The notes under the pieces were generated by a model. The model did not search any database, was not told the DNA's origin, and saw only the letters and a program-made list of their open reading frames with translations. A stretch of DNA of 64,000 nt from CAIRDP01 sp037138335 (lineage in GTDB: Bacteria > Bacteroidota > Bacteroidia > Bacteroidales > FEN-979), in the NCBI GenBank assembly GCA_037138335.1, contig JBAXIO010000001.1:291230-355229 (forward strand), read 5' to 3'. Positions 53,573-61,437 of the stretch are shown piece by piece. Positions within the stretch are counted from its first letter, which is position 1, and the number at the start of each line of letters is the position of its first letter. Made by a program: the position numbers and the translations under genes.

Positions 53573-53956
53573 ATGAAAACAAACATATATAAGTTAGGGT
53601 CTACCTTATTAATAATTTTATTATTAATAGTATTCAGCTGCAAGAAAGACATAAATACAATTGCTCCTGACCAGGCCCCCGGGAAATTGAAATCCATGAG
53701 CGATTTAAAAGTCTCTTCTGACTTCAACTGGAAGACCACCCAGAATATCGACCTGGAGCTCACTTCCCCTTTAAAAGCTTCTTTGGTTATTAAATCGGCT
53801 TCAGGTGTTATTTTTCAGAAAGCCCTGATCCAGGGCGGTGAAGCTTATAAGACGTCAATCACCATCCCGAATTATATGAAGGAACTGACTTTTGTTGTAA
53901 ACGGAGTTTCATCCGTCATTAAAATAGAAAACAACCGGGTTATCCATTCTTTTTAA
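53573..53956 (+). CDS. Small lipoprotein preceding a LruC-domain protein
   Basis: 127 residues. Signal peptide with a lipobox (IVFSCKKD), then about 85 residues of beta-rich sequence (VSSDFNWKTTQNIDLEL ... FVVNGVSSVIKIENN). The FNWKTT-type segment resembles the N-terminal region of Bacteroidota LruC-domain proteins, here as a separate gene. It starts the operon, 12 bp before the LruC gene. Function unknown; probably surface or outer-membrane attached. Confidence 0.75.
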   Translation: MKTNIYKLGSTLLIILLLIVFSCKKDINTIAPDQAPGKLKSMSDLKVSSDFNWKTTQNIDLELTSPLKASLVIKSASGVIFQKALIQGGEAYKTSITIPNYMKELTFVVNGVSSVIKIENNRVIHSF

Positions 53957-53968
53957 ACCTGTAATACC

Positions 53969-56005
53969 ATGAAAAAGACAATATTTTCCCGGGTTAAAAA
54001 CCTCTTAATGATCATGATGGTAACGGTTTTACTGCCATCAATGCTTTTTGCGCAAAACAAGTCGATTTGCGATATCTACAAAAATAACGGAGGTGGTTAT
54101 TCCACTACCCTGACTTCAGTTGTGTGCAATCAATCGGATCATTCCCATACTATAGTGCTGAGGGTTGAACATAATGGCTGCGACGGTATAAGTTGCCCTC
54201 CGATTTCCCGTTTCAGCATTCAGGCTGCAGCAGGCACGTATTCAAACGTGGCAATCAGTATCCTCTACGGCGGAATGACATTCACCGGGATCAATTACGG
54301 TCCTGTTCTCCCGGGAGACCCCTGGAACGGATTCAGGATTGAAGGTATAAGTGGCATAGGCAACGGAGTTGCAGGCGTGTTTACAATTTCCTACAAACTT
54401 ACAGGTCCTTTCCAGGATCAGCAGGTTTCGGCCAGGGCCGGAGCCCTGCTGCAGCTTGCATCGTTTACAGCAGCAGATTTTCAGGGCGTTATGACATGTT
54501 ATAATACCGATTGCTCCGGTGGCGGTTTGACAGGCCCTACAGCCAATAATGATAATGCCACAACACCTCAGAATACGCCTGTGACGCTCAATGTACTTGC
54601 GAATGATGTTGCCGGATCAGGGGCATTGGTGCCTTCAACGGTAGCTTTCATCCCAGGGACCCAGCCAAATCCCGCAACTGTTGGGACCTTCACTGTTAAC
54701 CCTGTCACGGGGGCAGTCACCTTTACGCCGGTTGCAACTTACACCGGCCTGGCTTCAATACAGTATAAAGTTTGCGATGTGAACAGCTTATGCAGCACTG
54801 CAACCATAACGGTAAATATCACCGCCTCCCTTATTCCCCCAACTGCAATGAATGACAATGCCACCACGGCATTGAATACACCTGTCAATATCAGTATCCT
54901 TACCAATGATATCCAGGGTTCAGGCGCATTAGTACCTGCCTCGGTAACATTTGTTCCAGGTACGGCCCCCCCGGTGTCTAAAGGAGTTTTTACAAAAAAC
55001 AACCTGGGAGTGGCAACATTTACCCCTGCAAACGGATACACAGGTACAGCCACGATTCAATATACCGTTTGCGATATTAATGCCTTATGCAGTTCAGCTA
55101 CAATTACAGTTACGGTAAGCGGAGGGGGAGGCGACACTGACGGAGACGGCTGCCCGGATGATGTGGATGATTATCCCAATGATCCTACCAGGTGTTTCGA
55201 CAATTATTTCCCTGCGGCAGGCAATGGAACCCTTGCTTACGAAGACCTCTGGCCTTCAAAGGGTGATTATGATTTCAATGATGTCGTGCTCGATTACCGG
55301 TTCAAAACCGTAACCAATTCCTCCAATAAGGTTGTGGAAATCTTTGCCACATTCATCCTGAAAGCTTCAGGTGCCGAATTCCATAATGGTTTTGGGTTCC
55401 AGTTGCCAACCATAAGCGTTGATCCATCTACTATGACGGTGACAGGCTCCCATTTATCACATTCCATCGTTTCCCTTAACAGCCACGGACTTGAAAACGG
55501 ACAGGCCAAACCGACCATCATCGTTTTTGACGATTTTTTCGACCTTATGCCGAACCCCGGTTGCGGAATAGGGGTAAATACTACTCCCGGTTGCGCTTAT
55601 GTTGCCCCGGTGACCATTTCCCTGCATATTTCATTCAGCAGCCCCTTGTATACGATGACACAAACCAACGTTGAAAATTTCAACCCCTTCATTTTTGTCG
55701 GTCTTGACAGGGCACACGAAGTGCACCTTCCCGATTACATACCGACAAGCCTTGCAAACCAGGGTTTCTTTGGCACATACGACGATATGACCAATATTTC
55801 AACGAACAAATATTATAAAACGGTAAACAACCTGCCCTGGGCAATCAACCTGATCGAAAGCTTTGCATACCCCAATGAAATGGTCGACATCATAAACACC
55901 TATAACCATTTTGTTGAATGGGCAACCAGCGGAGGCTTGCTTTACCAGGACTGGTATATGGATAAGCCGGCATACCGCAATACACCGAATATTTATGTTC
56001 ATTAG
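53969..56005 (+). CDS. LruC-domain protein with Ig/cadherin-like repeats
   Basis: 678 residues. Signal peptide (about 1-28), a unique N-terminal domain (about 30-185), two tandem ~95-residue cadherin/Ig-like repeats (each starting PTA.NDNATT and ending in VCD.N.LCS.ATITV), a calcium-type DTDGDGCPDDVDDYPNDP loop near 390-410, and a C-terminal LruC domain (DLWPSKGDYDFNDVVLDYRF onward). No T9SS sorting domain and no lipobox. Probably a periplasmic or surface protein. Followed 60 bp later by the thioester-type lipoprotein in the same operon. Confidence 0.85.
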   Translation: MKKTIFSRVKNLLMIMMVTVLLPSMLFAQNKSICDIYKNNGGGYSTTLTSVVCNQSDHSHTIVLRVEHNGCDGISCPPISRFSIQAAAGTYSNVAISILYGGMTFTGINYGPVLPGDPWNGFRIEGISGIGNGVAGVFTISYKLTGPFQDQQVSARAGALLQLASFTAADFQGVMTCYNTDCSGGGLTGPTANNDNATTPQNTPVTLNVLANDVAGSGALVPSTVAFIPGTQPNPATVGTFTVNPVTGAVTFTPVATYTGLASIQYKVCDVNSLCSTATITVNITASLIPPTAMNDNATTALNTPVNISILTNDIQGSGALVPASVTFVPGTAPPVSKGVFTKNNLGVATFTPANGYTGTATIQYTVCDINALCSSATITVTVSGGGGDTDGDGCPDDVDDYPNDPTRCFDNYFPAAGNGTLAYEDLWPSKGDYDFNDVVLDYRFKTVTNSSNKVVEIFATFILKASGAEFHNGFGFQLPTISVDPSTMTVTGSHLSHSIVSLNSHGLENGQAKPTIIVFDDFFDLMPNPGCGIGVNTTPGCAYVAPVTISLHISFSSPLYTMTQTNVENFNPFIFVGLDRAHEVHLPDYIPTSLANQGFFGTYDDMTNISTNKYYKTVNNLPWAINLIESFAYPNEMVDIINTYNHFVEWATSGGLLYQDWYMDKPAYRNTPNIYVH

Positions 56006-56065
56006 GATTTTATTATTATGATATTAACCATAAAGAAATTAATCACAACCAAAACAACAAACAAA

Positions 56066-57544
56066 ATGAAAAAATTAGTATTAATCTTCACAGTTCTTGG
56101 CCTGGTCGTTGCATTTGCAGCTTGCAACAAGTTCAGGACTACGGAACCTGCTTCACAACAGGCTGCGCAGGGTGTTAGTTTCTCTATTGCTCCCGGGCAG
56201 GCAGGCGGATTGAAGTCTGCAGCCAGTACCGACTGTTTCTCGCAGACGGCAAATTATGCTAAAATCACCATTGACAGCAAGCATTATGTAAGGGCTATAT
56301 TCTATGTGGATGGCAAACCATACACAAACACCCTTCAGCTTGGAACCGGATTGCATACGTTGCAGGAATTCACCATTTGGAGTGACAACCAGACTCCAAA
56401 CGATTCCACCGACGATGCAATGCTTTCGGCTGTGCCTCATACAGGTTCGGCTTACTCACCCTATGTTAGCTCACCGCTGGATATTGCTTTCACGGTTGAA
56501 GCCTTTAAAAAGACACAACTTCCTGTTGAAGCGATATGCTATCAGCCCAGCAACTATACCGATTTCGGTTTTACCTTCTTCCAGATTGAACAGGTCACAG
56601 TACGAGAACAGCCATTCTTTGGTGACCTTTGTATTAAAAGTATTGCCGAATATTCTATCACGGGCTCGCCATACCTTGCACAATCCAATGGTATACAACT
56701 CGACCTTCCCGCAATCTTTAAGATTGAGGTGTACAGGAATAATGTGCTGAAGAACACATTCAATAATGAGGCATGGAATGGCGAAGGCCAGCCCCTGAAA
56801 GTGCTCTATGCCGACAGGCAGGGTGTAGCCGACAATTTCGAGTTCAAGCTCTATGTGAAAGTCAGGAAAGGCCCTGGATTCGATTACGTATATTTCAAAA
56901 GCTGGACCATTTCTGATGCCCAGGTGATCCCTCAGAATGCCGACGGCGTTTGCGACTTTTCCATAGGATATTGCAATCCGAATGCCGACTATGTCCTTCC
57001 TCCATGGATCAATTTGCCGGGTACCGCTACCTATACCATTACCGGCGCTTACGGCCCGGGTACCTTGGGTGGCTATGTGGATGCAAGCCTTACCAATATA
57101 CTTACGGGATACGAAATTGTAAACGGTACGTTTGCTTCATGGTGCTGCGACCATCAAACAACCATAAATGCGGGAACAGCATACAACATGGACGTGTATT
57201 CTTCGCTTTATCCCACTTTGCTTCCGGCTTTCGGGCAGACTATTCCCTGGGATAAGATCAACTGGCTGCTTAACCACCTGGACTGGTATCCCGGTTACCA
57301 TTGGTATGATTTACAGGGGGCAATCTGGTTATTTGACAATCCTGCATGGAACGGCATTGCCCATAGCAATGTCCCTAACCTAACACCTGTGATGACCCAG
57401 ATGCATAACGATGCAAACGCTTATGGCGCTAATTACAGGGTTCCTACAGGCGGATGGGCTGCAGTAGTCTTTATACCGACGGGCACGCCTCCCAACGCAC
57501 CGACACCTACAATCCAGACCATGTTTATAAAACTTGACCCATGA
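56066..57544 (+). CDS. Lipoprotein with putative internal-thioester domain, paralogue 1
   Basis: 492 residues. Lipobox at AFAACNK (about 14-20), a unique ~300-residue N-terminal region, and a C-terminal ~180-residue domain. That domain carries SWCCDHQ (C360/C361) and, 57 residues later, LQGAIW (Q417, W421). The pair fits the Cys...Gln pattern of thioester domains (aromatic-C-x-D, then hydrophobic-Q-x-x-hydrophobic-W) of Gram-positive adhesins, where Cys and Gln side chains form a reactive thioester. This is inferred from motifs only. No own promoter was seen, so it belongs to the LruC operon. Start chosen at the lipoprotein signal. Confidence 0.75.
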   Translation: MKKLVLIFTVLGLVVAFAACNKFRTTEPASQQAAQGVSFSIAPGQAGGLKSAASTDCFSQTANYAKITIDSKHYVRAIFYVDGKPYTNTLQLGTGLHTLQEFTIWSDNQTPNDSTDDAMLSAVPHTGSAYSPYVSSPLDIAFTVEAFKKTQLPVEAICYQPSNYTDFGFTFFQIEQVTVREQPFFGDLCIKSIAEYSITGSPYLAQSNGIQLDLPAIFKIEVYRNNVLKNTFNNEAWNGEGQPLKVLYADRQGVADNFEFKLYVKVRKGPGFDYVYFKSWTISDAQVIPQNADGVCDFSIGYCNPNADYVLPPWINLPGTATYTITGAYGPGTLGGYVDASLTNILTGYEIVNGTFASWCCDHQTTINAGTAYNMDVYSSLYPTLLPAFGQTIPWDKINWLLNHLDWYPGYHWYDLQGAIWLFDNPAWNGIAHSNVPNLTPVMTQMHNDANAYGANYRVPTGGWAAVVFIPTGTPPNAPTPTIQTMFIKLDP

Positions 57545-57573
57545 TAAGTTAAGAATAAGATTATCAATTTATT

Positions 57574-57613
57574 AAAAGGAGGTTGTCCGTATTGGGACAG
57601 CCTCCTTTTTTAT
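57574..57613 (+). terminator. Rho-independent terminator after paralogue 1
   Basis: AAAAGGAGG-TTGTCC stem closed by a short loop and GGACAGCCTCC, then a T-run. Ends the LruC operon. Confidence 0.92.
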
Positions 57614-57617
57614 AATA

Positions 57618-57668
57618 TCCGGATACCTCATATTCAATCACACTTACCAAGAATCGAACAACACTTAC
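57618..57668 (+). promoter_or_regulatory. Three 9-bp direct repeats with 21-bp period before paralogue 2
   Basis: Sites start at 57618 TCCGGATAC, 57639 CACACTTAC and 57660 AACACTTAC, with steps of exactly 21 bp. GCTTCCC at 57677 lies 17 bp after the start of the last site, as in the operon promoter. Confidence 0.72.
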
Positions 57669-57701
57669 TTATTATCGCTTCCCCTGGCCGAAGGGTAGTC
57701 G

Positions 57702-57709
57702 TATATTTG
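57702..57709 (+). promoter_or_regulatory. -7 promoter element for paralogue 2
   Basis: TATATTTG, exactly 42 bp after the start of the last 9-mer, the same distance as in the LruC operon promoter. Confidence 0.72.
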
Positions 57710-57776
57710 TATTTGATTGAAATAAAGGCATTTAATCGCATTTTACATGAACCCATTAATCAAAAAAATAAAGACC

Positions 57777-59255
57777 ATGAAAAAGTTGATGCTTATTTTG
57801 ACAGTTTCCGGGTTGGTTTTCTTGTTTGCAGGCTGTAACAAGCAAAAAACAGAAACCCCCGGCACCCAGCAATCCAGCCAGGGTGTAAGCTTCTCAATTG
57901 CCCCCGGCCAAACCGGAGGGCTGAAATCTACGGCAAGTACCGACTGTTTCTCACAAACAGCAAATTATGCGAAAATCACCATTGACGGCAAACATTATCT
58001 TAGGGCAATATTTTATGTCGATGGCGTTCCATACACCAATACCCTGCAATTAGGCACCGGTTTGCATACTTTGCAGGAATTTACCATTTGGAGCGATCAC
58101 CAGACACCGAATGATTCTACCGATGATGTGATGCTTTCCGCAGTTCCTCACAGCGGTTCAACTTATTCACCGTATGTATCTTCCCCTCTGGATATTGCAT
58201 TCTCTGTTGAGGCTTTCAAGAAGACACAGGTCCCGGTTGAGGCATTATGTTATCAGCCAAGCAACTATACCGATTTTGGATTTACTTTTTTCCAGATTGA
58301 GGAGGTTACCCTTCGTGAACAGCCTTTCTTTGGTGACCTTTGTATTAAAAGTATAGCTGATTATTCAATACCCGGTTCGCCATACCTTTCCCAGTCAAAT
58401 GGCATCCAGATTGACCTCCCTGCAATCTTTAAAATTGATGTTTACAGGAACAATGTACTCGTCAACTCGTTCAGCAATGCCGCATGGCATGGTGAAGGGC
58501 AGCCGTTAAAAGTACAGTATGCCGACAGGAAAGGCATTCCGGATAATTTCGAATTCAAACTCTATGTGATGGTCAGGAAAGGATCAGGCTTTGATTATGT
58601 TTATTTCAAAAGCTGGACATTTGCGGATGCCCAGGTGATCCCTCAGAATGCCGACGGCGTTTGCGACTTTTCCATAGGATATTGCAATCCCAATGCCGAT
58701 TATGTTCTTCCTCCATGGATCAATTTGCCGGCCACTTCCACCTATATAATATCAGGAGCTTATGCTCCCGGTTCACAAGGCGGTTATGTCGATGCAACCC
58801 TTTCCAACATTTCAGGCGGATATGAAGTAAGCAACGGGCTTTATGCTTCATGGTGCTGCGACCACCAGACCACCATCACCGTGGGCCAGAGCTACAATAT
58901 GAACGTGTTTTCATCATTGTATCCCGACTTACTCCCGGCTTTTGCGCAAACCAGGCCCTGGGATAAATACAACTGGCTGTTAAATCATTTAGACTGGTAT
59001 GCCGGATATCATTGGTACGATCTCCAGGGCGCATTATGGCTGCTCGAATCCCCGGCATGGAATGGTGTTGCCGAAGGGGGTGTGCCTAATGTTACAGGTA
59101 TGATGACCCAGATGAAAAACGATGCCAATGCCTATGGAAGCGGATATAAAGTCCCTACCGGTGGATGGGCGGCAGTTGTTTTCATTCCGGCTGGAACCCC
59201 CGGAAATGCTTCAAACCCTACAATCCAGACCATGTTTATCAAATTGGATCCGTAA
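57777..59255 (+). CDS. Lipoprotein with putative internal-thioester domain, paralogue 2
   Basis: 492 residues, same length as paralogue 1 and alignable without a single gap; roughly four in five residues agree by eye. Lipobox LFAGCNK. The thioester-type residues are at the same positions (C360, Q417 in LQGALW). A tandem duplication of period 1,711 bp explains the pair. Synonymous sites differ widely except in a 65-bp identical tract (58626-58690). It has its own promoter with three phased repeats and its own terminator, so it can be expressed apart from the LruC operon. Confidence 0.75.
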   Translation: MKKLMLILTVSGLVFLFAGCNKQKTETPGTQQSSQGVSFSIAPGQTGGLKSTASTDCFSQTANYAKITIDGKHYLRAIFYVDGVPYTNTLQLGTGLHTLQEFTIWSDHQTPNDSTDDVMLSAVPHSGSTYSPYVSSPLDIAFSVEAFKKTQVPVEALCYQPSNYTDFGFTFFQIEEVTLREQPFFGDLCIKSIADYSIPGSPYLSQSNGIQIDLPAIFKIDVYRNNVLVNSFSNAAWHGEGQPLKVQYADRKGIPDNFEFKLYVMVRKGSGFDYVYFKSWTFADAQVIPQNADGVCDFSIGYCNPNADYVLPPWINLPATSTYIISGAYAPGSQGGYVDATLSNISGGYEVSNGLYASWCCDHQTTITVGQSYNMNVFSSLYPDLLPAFAQTRPWDKYNWLLNHLDWYAGYHWYDLQGALWLLESPAWNGVAEGGVPNVTGMMTQMKNDANAYGSGYKVPTGGWAAVVFIPAGTPGNASNPTIQTMFIKLDP

Positions 59256-59284
59256 AAAAGTTTGTAAAACTTCATAATTTTATT

Positions 59285-59326
59285 AAAAAAGGAGGCTGTC
59301 TTAAAAGTACAAGACAGCCTCCTTTT
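59285..59326 (+). terminator. Rho-independent terminator after paralogue 2
   Basis: Perfect 16-bp stem (59287-59302 with 59311-59326; core GGAGGCTGTC / GACAGCCTCC), 8-nt loop, T-rich tail. Its core resembles that of the terminator after paralogue 1. Confidence 0.93.
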
Positions 59327-59403
59327 ATTTTTTGTCTATTCAGGCTTGTTACGGGAATGTCGCTATTTTTACAGAATAATATCATTCAACCGCGTTTATC
59401 CAT

Positions 59404-60147
59404 ATGAAGCTGACGGTATTCCAAATCCTGAATTATTCACTGATCCTTTTTGCCGCAGTGCTTTTTATAAGGTTTATATGGGACCTGATTTTCAATCCTG
59501 ATTACCAGCCTGCCGCCTGGAAAGAAGCTAAAAAAGAAGGAAAGCTGGGCGGTATCCTGCCGGGGATTGAGAAAAACTACCGGGATAAGGTAAGGTTTTT
59601 CAATTTCTGGTTCCAGGTCGAACGGCTTCGGAAAGAACAGGTACCGGGGGCTTTTGCCGAACTCGGGGTATACCGGGGCGATAGCGCCAGGGCTTTGCAC
59701 CATATGGACCCTGATCGGAGGTTTTACCTTTTTGATACCTTCGAAGGGTTTAAGGACCAGGACCTTGCGCTTGAAAAAGGGGAGGCTGCAAGCTATACCA
59801 CCGGCAATTTTGCCGACACTAATATAGATAAGGTAGTATCAACAATCGGCGGGAACAGCAATATTTTGATCCAGCCGGGGTATTTCCCCCGGTCGGCTTT
59901 AAAGCTGGTTCAGGAGAGGTTTGCCCTGGTGAACATCGATGCCGACTTATATAACCCTACAAAGGCAGGGCTTGAATTTTTTTATCCCCGCCTGAGCCCC
60001 GGAGGGGTCATCCTGGTCCATGATTACAATTATAAATGGGAGGGTGTTTTAAAAGCTGTTGATGATTTTTGCAAAACAATACCCGAATCTATGGTAATTA
60101 TCCCCGACCGGGAAACCACCGTGATGATCATCAGGAGAAAATTCTGA
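59404..60147 (+). CDS. Membrane-anchored TylF-like methyltransferase
   Basis: 247 residues. One N-terminal membrane helix (YSLILFAAVLFIRFIWDLIF), then a class I SAM-dependent methyltransferase fold of the TylF/MycF (macrocin O-methyltransferase) type: FAELGVYRGDSARALH (SAM motif I), FYLFDTFEGF, VNIDADLYNPT and GGVILVHDYN (metal-binding Asp residues). Probable sugar or small-molecule O-methyltransferase; substrate unknown. No biosynthetic cluster surrounds it. Confidence 0.8.
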   Translation: MKLTVFQILNYSLILFAAVLFIRFIWDLIFNPDYQPAAWKEAKKEGKLGGILPGIEKNYRDKVRFFNFWFQVERLRKEQVPGAFAELGVYRGDSARALHHMDPDRRFYLFDTFEGFKDQDLALEKGEAASYTTGNFADTNIDKVVSTIGGNSNILIQPGYFPRSALKLVQERFALVNIDADLYNPTKAGLEFFYPRLSPGGVILVHDYNYKWEGVLKAVDDFCKTIPESMVIIPDRETTVMIIRRKF

Positions 60148-60270
60148 CAATTCCTTGTTTTTTATCCGGTTTTTATGACTGCGGATGACATCCGTAGTCA
60201 TTATTCAGCAAGGGCAAGAGCAGCATTCAGGATAATTTTTGCGAGAGTTTGTAAAAAAAACATTAAATCT

Positions 60271-60301
60271 CTTGTTTGAAAGAAAATAAATTGTAATTTT
60301 G
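60271..60301 (+). promoter_or_regulatory. Promoter of the rpsL-rpsG-fusA-rpsJ-rplC operon
   Basis: TAATTTTG at 60294-60301 with an upstream TTG (60272-60274) 19 bp before it. The spacer 60148-60528 (381 bp) holds this promoter and the leader described next. Confidence 0.75.
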
Positions 60302-60303
60302 CA

Positions 60304-60528
60304 CCCTCGAAAACCAGATTTGGTTTTTGAGGGGATACTAAGCCGAAATTAGTAAGGAAACCTGACAAAGCGAGACATCTATAGGTTTCAACAGCAGCCG
60401 GAACGACGGTTGCAGTGAAAAAGTCTCTCTGAAGCACAGCTCTCCTTTTATATTTCAAAGCCAATATCCTTCTTTACCAGGCGCCGGTTTTAGCGCCACA
60501 AACTTGAAAAGAATTTAAACATTTCAAT
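60304..60528 (+). promoter_or_regulatory. Long structured leader of the str operon
   Basis: About 220 nt between promoter and rpsL. Visible hairpins: CCCTCGAAAACCA/TGGTTTTTGAGGG (60304-60333), CTAA/TTAG (60338-60352), GAAACCT/AGGTTTC (60357-60389), GCAGCCG/CGGTTGC (60394-60413) and GGCGC/GCGCC near 60480-60497. A candidate autoregulatory r-protein leader; no known motif recognised with certainty. Confidence 0.6.
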
Positions 60529-60912
60529 ATGCCAACAATTTCGCAATTGGTTCGTAAAGGAAGACACAAATTGACGGATAAGAGTAAAGCTCCTGCCCTT
60601 GATTCATGTCCCCAGCGCCGTGGTGTTTGCGTGAGGGTTTACACAACCACTCCTAAAAAGCCTAACTCGGCAATGCGTAAAGTAGCACGTGTTCGCCTGA
60701 CTAACGGTAAGGAAGTGAACGCTTACATCCCCGGTGAAGGCCATAATCTCCAGGAACACTCCATCGTGATGATCCGCGGAGGCCGTGTTAAGGACCTTCC
60801 CGGTGTTCGTTACCATATTATACGTGGTGCCCTCGATACATCAGGTGTTGAAGGACGCAAGCAGCGCCGTTCGAAATATGGCGCCAAGAGGCCTAAAGAA
60901 AAGAAAGCATAA
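60529..60912 (+). CDS. rpsL: Ribosomal protein S12
   Basis: 127 residues of the decoding-site 30S protein. Conserved PTISQLVRKGR start, the TPKKPNSAMRKVARVRL loop (streptomycin-resistance Lys region) and PGVRYHIIRGALD. First gene of the str operon, 23 bp before rpsG. Confidence 0.98.
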   Translation: MPTISQLVRKGRHKLTDKSKAPALDSCPQRRGVCVRVYTTTPKKPNSAMRKVARVRLTNGKEVNAYIPGEGHNLQEHSIVMIRGGRVKDLPGVRYHIIRGALDTSGVEGRKQRRSKYGAKRPKEKKA

Positions 60913-60935
60913 TCACAGCTGTTATTTAAGCGCAT

Positions 60936-61403
60936 ATGAGAAAATCAAGACCAAAGAAAAGGCTCATCATTCCCGACCCAAGGTTCAGCGACACGCTGGT
61001 GACCAAGTTCGTGAATAACATGATGTTCAGCGGCAAAAAGAACCAGTCATACGACATCTTTTATGAAGCCATTGACATCGTGAGCGAAAAGACCAAGGAA
61101 GACGGGCTGGAGGTTTTCAAGAAAGCCCTGGCAAACGTTACTCCTTCGGTGGAGGTACGCAGCCGCCGTATCGGCGGTGCCACTTTCCAGATCCCCTCGG
61201 AGATCAGGCCTACCCGCAAGAGTTCAATCGGTATGAAATCACTGGTTGGATTTGCAAGGAAACGCCACGAAAAAAGCATGGCTCATAAACTTGCTTCCGA
61301 AATCCTTGCCGCTTATAAGGAAGAAGGTGCCGCTTTCAAAAGGAAAGAAGACACCCACCGTATGGCAGAAGCCAACAAAGCTTTTTCACATTTCAGATTT
61401 TAA
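60936..61403 (+). CDS. rpsG: Ribosomal protein S7
   Basis: 155 residues, 30S head assembly protein that binds 16S rRNA and is a translational repressor of this operon in E. coli. Motifs: RPKKRLIIPDPRF start, NVTPSVEVRSRRIGG and TYRQ-equivalent PSEIRPTRKSS. 34 bp to fusA. Confidence 0.98.
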   Translation: MRKSRPKKRLIIPDPRFSDTLVTKFVNNMMFSGKKNQSYDIFYEAIDIVSEKTKEDGLEVFKKALANVTPSVEVRSRRIGGATFQIPSEIRPTRKSSIGMKSLVGFARKRHEKSMAHKLASEILAAYKEEGAAFKRKEDTHRMAEANKAFSHFRF

Positions 61404-61437
61404 CAATAAAACCGAACCCGGAACAATATATAAATTA

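Noticed and set aside
53573..59255. T9SS cargo genes in the accessory locus
   Set aside because: None of the four proteins ends in a recognisable T9SS sorting domain; they carry Sec signals or lipoboxes only.
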